Below, piece after piece: positions 60,890-64,000 of a DNA stretch of 64,000 nt. The translations under genes and the position numbers were made by a program. Location of the stretch: the NCBI GenBank assembly GCA_963765705.1, contig CAVXXJ010000013.1:124001-188000 (forward strand), read 5' to 3'. Position 1 is the first letter of the stretch. The number at the start of each line of letters is the position of its first letter. The notes beneath the pieces were generated by a model. The model was not told the DNA's origin. It was given only the letters and a program-made list of their open reading frames with translations, and searched no databases. The DNA is from Gaiellasilicea sp963765705. GTDB taxonomy: Bacteria; Actinomycetota; Thermoleophilia; Gaiellales; Gaiellaceae.

Positions 60890-61351
60890 TCAGGCCGCGG
60901 CGAGCGAGCGCTCGAGGTGCTGGTGCGACGGGCAGTAGTCGCGCTCCGGCAGCGGCGTGCGCTGGCAGGGCTTGCCCTTGCGTGTCGTTGCCCGGCAGCG
61001 GGCGACGCCGCCGTCGAACGCGCCGGCCTCGAGCTGCTCCTCGATGAAGCCGACCGCAGCGCCGACGCCCTCCTTCACGGCCCAGGCCACCTGCGCCTGC
61101 GCGGTGATCGGGAAGAAGCGGCGGATGTCCTGGAAGAGAGCCCGGTCAGGCTTCGAGAAGTAGTGCGGATCGGCCGCGAGCCGCTCCATCGTCTGCTGGC
61201 ACTGCTCCAGCACGGCGCGGCGGGATTCCAGCTGCGCGTCGGGCTCGGAGTACGGGTCGATCAGGTCCTTGATCGAGCGATAGATCGCTCTCGAATACTG
61301 ATACATACACGTTTGGAGTTGCATGAGCTGGGCTTCCATCTGAGGGGTCAT
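60890..61351 (-). CDS. Hypothetical protein with C-terminal zinc-knuckle-like motif
   Basis: 153 residues. A helical N-terminal two-thirds (MEAQLMQLQTCMYQYSRAIY, LEQCQQTMERLAADPHYFS) is followed by CRATTRKGKPCQRTPLPERD and YCPSH: a C-x8-C-x10-C-x2-H arrangement that could bind one zinc. Proteins with this CRATTRKGKPC ending often have a role in DNA or RNA binding, but I know no function. A near-consensus sigma-70 promoter lies 60 nt upstream, unlike the leaderless genes around it. Confidence 0.75.
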   Translation of the reverse strand: MTPQMEAQLMQLQTCMYQYSRAIYRSIKDLIDPYSEPDAQLESRRAVLEQCQQTMERLAADPHYFSKPDRALFQDIRRFFPITAQAQVAWAVKEGVGAAVGFIEEQLEAGAFDGGVARCRATTRKGKPCQRTPLPERDYCPSHQHLERSLAAA

Positions 61352-61412
61352 CGCTCCCGTTCTGTCCAGTAAGCAGGCCGAAAGTCGGCGTTCGGCAGGA
61401 TTGTCGAAACCG

Positions 61413-61441
61413 AGTATACGGACAACTCGGCGCTGTTACAA
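61413..61441 (-). promoter_or_regulatory. Sigma-70-type promoter of the zinc-knuckle gene
   Basis: On the minus strand, TTGTAA (61441-61436), a 17-nt spacer and TATACT (61418-61413). This is the best -35/-10 pair in the window, about 60 nt before ATG 61351. Confidence 0.68.
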
Positions 61442-61544
61442 AGTCGTTGCACTTTAGTTACTAGCGTGTAAACGGGCCACGGCCCTCCCGGCGTCGCTCC
61501 GGACGCGTGTGCCCGCTCGGGCGAATCTCTACACCTCTGTCCGC

Positions 61545-62235
61545 TCACGGCACGATTTCGCGCTGGTACGCGGCGGGGAACACCGCGCGGGCGCGCTGCA
61601 ATGCGCTCGCCGCCTCCGCCTCGGTCTCGAAGACGCCGGTGAAGACGACGTAGTAGCCGGGATGGAGGCTCGCGTAGCGGGAGGAGTTCGAGGACGCCGA
61701 CCCGTCGCAGGCCGCCGCTGCGCGCCTCGGTCGCCTTGGCGGCCGCGGCGCTGCGCCCGTTGGCCTGGGGGAGCGAGAGCAGGACGATCGTCCAGCCGCG
61801 CTGGTCGCGCGGCCAGCTGACCGCGGCAGGGTTCGCCGGCGGCGGCGGGGGTGCAGTCGTCGTCGGCGGCGCAGTCGTGGTCGGTGCGGTCGTCGTCGGG
61901 GTGGGCTCGGTCGGCTCGGGCGCCGTCAGCGTCGAGCCGGTGTCGGTGACGGTGAGGCTGCCGCCCGTCGCGGTCGAGACCGCGCTCGGCGCCTTGCCGT
62001 CGTCGGAGATCGCGATCGCCGCGCCGGTGCCGAGGACGGCGATGACGAGCCCGAGCGCCGCCGGCAGGAGCCAGGCGCCGGCCCAGCGGTGACGCTCTGC
62101 CACGCCCACGGACGCCCGCTCGACGGGGCCTGCGCGGGCGCGTCCCAGCCGCCCGCCGCACTCGAGGCAGTACTCCTGGCCCGGCTGCACGACGGCATTG
62201 CAGCGCGGACAGCGCAGGGTGCCGCGATCGGTCAC
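61545..62235 (-). CDS. Zinc-ribbon membrane protein with SPOR-like C-terminus (one indel)
   Basis: GTG 62235 overlaps the upstream stop (GTGA). An N-terminal zinc ribbon (LRCPRCNAVVQPGQEYCLECGG, in two CxxC pairs) is followed by a membrane helix (about 60-80), a Thr/Pro/Ala-rich linker (PTTTAPTTTAPP), then SWPRDQRGWTIVLLSLPQ and, after a frame change near 61685, RYASLHPGYYVVFTGVFETEAEA with ALQRARAVFPAAYQREIV. The last part matches a SPOR peptidoglycan-binding domain. About 229 residues. It probably links a cytoplasmic zinc-ribbon partner to septal peptidoglycan. Confidence 0.77.
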
Positions 62236-62679
62236 TGCGCCTTGCCTGCGGTTCCTGCCGTGCTGCTTCCCCCGCCGGCTGCCCCGGCGACCGGACGGCC
62301 GCAGGAGGCGCAGAAGCGTGAGCCCCAGAGCAGCGGTGCGCCGCAGTCGCAGCGAGCGGTGCGTGGTGCGCCCGGCGAAGGCCGGACGGCGCCGAGCAGG
62401 ACGTCCAGCTCGTGGATCCGTGCTTCGAGCCCGATCAGCTCGGCGCAGCGCTCCAGCAGCAGGTCCTCGCGGAAGCTGTCGCGCCGGTACATCTCCAGCG
62501 AGAGCCCGCCGAGGTCGCGCAGCTTCTGCTCGCGCAGGCGGAGGAGCGCGCGACGCTCGCGCCGGAGCTCGGTCGGCGGCGGGGCCGGCCGCCGCCGCCG
62601 CGGTGGAGCTGCCGCAACGGCGCCGTCCGGAGTCGGCGTCATGTCGCAGCAGGCGTTGGAGGAGCGGGACGCGCGCCAC
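62232..62679 (-). CDS. Zinc-ribbon protein with coiled-coil segment
   Basis: The safe frame starts at ATG 62642 (136 residues, MTPTPDGAVAAAPP). A leaderless-type TACACT box (62690-62685) ends 5 nt before GTG 62679, which is out of frame by one base, so the true N-terminus (VARVPLLQRLLRH) is probably separated by an indel. The body is a charged helix (ELRRERRALLRLREQKLRDL) with a C-terminal zinc ribbon CDCGAPLLWGSRFCASCGRPV in part. It overlaps the SPOR-like gene and likely works with it. Confidence 0.7.
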
Positions 62680-62721
62680 GCGCGAGTGTACTCGCGGCTT
62701 CGGAGCGCTATTCAGGCCGGA

Positions 62722-64000
62722 TCAGAGGTCGATCACGACGAGGCGGTCCTCGGTGAACTCGCGCACGGCGTAGGCGGGGCCTTCGCGCGTGTTGCCCGAG
62801 TCCTTGACGCCGCCGTACGGCATCTGGTCGGCGCGGAACGTCGGCGCCTCGTTGACCGTCACGCCGCCGAACTCGAGCCGCTGCGCCGCGGCGAGCGCGG
62901 ACTTGATCGAGGCGGTGAAGATGCCCGGCCTGAAGCCCGTAGCGCGTCCCGTTTGCGAGCTCGATCGCCTCGTCCAGATCGTCGTACGCGGTCACGGTGC
63001 AGACCGGCCCGAAGACCTCCTCGCACGGACACCTTCAGCTCGCGGGCCGGCGTTTGCGATCACGGTCGGCCGGAGGAGCTCGCCGTCAAGTTCGCCGCCG
63101 GTGAGGATCGTCGCGCCTGCCGTCCGGGCCTCCTCGATCCACGCGAGCACGCGGTCGCGCGCGTCGGTGTCGATCAGCGGCCCGACGTCGGTCGCCTCGT
63201 CGGCAGGGTCGCCGACCACGAGCGCCTCCACCTTGGGCAGGAAGCGGGAGAGCAGCTCGTCGTAGGCGTCTCGCTGCACGTAGATCCGCTGGACCGAGAT
63301 GCAGCTCTGGCCCGCGAACGAGAACGCGTTCGCGGCGAGCCGCGTCGCTGCGTCCTCGAGATCGGCGTCCGCCTCGACGATCACCGGCGTCGCGTTTCCG
63401 AGCTCGAGCTTGACCCGCTTCCGCGGCGCCCGCTCCGCCAGCTTCCAGCCGACACCGCCGGAGCCGGTGAACGTGATCGCGCGCACGCGCTCGTCCTCGA
63501 CCAGGACGTCGCCGATCTCGGAGGCGGGGCCGACGAGCACGTTCAGCCAGCCGGGTGGCAGCCCCGCCTCGGTCTCGAGCTCCGCGAGCAGCAGCGCCGA
63601 GAACGGCGTCTGCGACGCAGGCTTGAGCACGACCGCGCACCCGGCCGCAAGCGCCGGAGCGATCTTGTGGGCGACGAGGTTGAGCGGGAAGTTGAAGGGC
63701 GAGATCGCACCGACGATGCCGATCGGCTGCCGCAGCGTGAACGCGAGCTTGCCGGCGCCTGCCTGCGAGGCGTCCATCGGCACCGTCTCTCCGGTCAGCT
63801 TGCGCGCCTCGACCGCGGCCATCGTGAAGGTCGACATCGCCCGCGACGCCTCGACCCGCGCTGCCTTCAGCGGCTTGCCGGCCTCGGCGGAGATCGTCTG
63901 CGCGACCTCCTCGTGGCGGCGGCCGAGGTAGCCGGCGACCTTGACGAGGATCTCGGCGCGCTTGTGTGCGGGCAGCGGCTCGCGCATCGCGATCTCGGCG
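62722..64000 (-). CDS. NAD(P)-dependent aldehyde dehydrogenase, 5' end outside window (indels)
   Basis: At least 425 residues of the C-terminal and middle parts; the frame continues beyond 64000. Signatures: GAISPFNFPLNLVAHKIAPALAAG in part (cofactor domain), ITFTGSGGVGW, catalytic Glu in LELGNATPVIV and nucleophile Cys in FAGQSCISVQRI, then EVFGPVCTVTAYDDLDEA and GGVKDSGN near the C-terminus. It oxidises an aldehyde to an acid or acyl derivative; substrate unknown. Frame changes near 63035 and 62940 are single inserted G bases. Ends at TGA 62722-62724. Confidence 0.9.

Noticed and set aside
1..64000. Prophage, insertion sequence, integron or defence island
   Set aside because: No transposase, integrase, phage structural, restriction or abortive-infection gene was found; apart from hairpin repeats the window looks like core chromosome.

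Overview
The window is GC-rich, gene-dense bacterial chromosome. Gene content and protein style (PdxST, RuvCAB, RecJ, a long RelA, a HelD-type motor, paired WYL regulators, an mprAB-pepD-like envelope-stress locus, and archaeal-type 2-phosphoglycerate kinase with cyclic-2,3-diphosphoglycerate synthetase) point to a deep actinobacterium, most likely class Thermoleophilia (Gaiella/Solirubrobacter-like). That placement is inferred from gene content only. I see no phage, transposase, rRNA or CRISPR array.

Layout. 1-3164: a YjbQ fragment, one CAT-anticodon tRNA, a structured leader with terminator before a small membrane protein, then leftward genes for an RTX-like repeat protein, a DUF192 protein and an exported M15-like peptidase. 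3538-12202: a Tad/Flp pilus operon (two short pilins, TadE, CpaB, CpaE/TadZ, CpaF/TadA, a VWA-TadB fusion, TadC, and a long coiled-coil protein). 12475-17327: vitamin B6 synthesis (pdxS, pdxT) interleaved with membrane, methyltransferase-like and collagen-like proteins, then yebC. 17468-18779: a TadG/VWA protein. 18932-21095: ruvCAB. 21131-29771: lytic transglycosylase, HelD, recJ, a VOC protein, relA. 29781-34350: a leftward two-component system with HtrA protease and a secreted protein. 34673-39141: thioesterase, phosphomannomutase, two secreted paralogues. 39187-45361: cyclase/AAA/TPR regulator, a 54-aa peptide, gamma-glutamyltransferase, a TIM-barrel protein. 45328-49533: cytochrome c maturation (Cys-type CcmE, CcmF, CcmI-like) and an M23 peptidase. 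49651-54657: hpt, a nuclease-like gene, then an operon of phosphoesterase, cyclic-2,3-diphosphoglycerate synthetase, 2-phosphoglycerate kinase and a GlpX paralogue. 54670-64000: DUF59, quinone oxidoreductase, queG, a sensor kinase, two WYL regulators, zinc-ribbon/SPOR-like proteins, and a truncated aldehyde dehydrogenase.

Three layers of non-coding structure stand out. (1) Many genes have a TANNNT-like -10 box placed 5-9 nt before the start codon, so leaderless transcription looks common, and three divergent gene pairs share overlapping -10 boxes. (2) A dispersed composite hairpin repeat lies between genes in at least six copies, with a shorter related form that fills the gap between co-transcribed genes and supplies their ribosome-binding site. 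(3) Four perfectly phased 11-bp repeats of YTYAGG precede the HtrA gene next to its own OmpR-family regulator.

Quality warning. About 25 genes are interrupted by one or more 1-2 nt indels while the protein continues in another frame. The ones I could resolve look like single-base insertions. I read these as sequence errors, not pseudogenes, and I give whole-gene spans. The most interesting biology is the candidate cyclic-2,3-diphosphoglycerate pathway, a solute known mainly from thermophilic methanogens.
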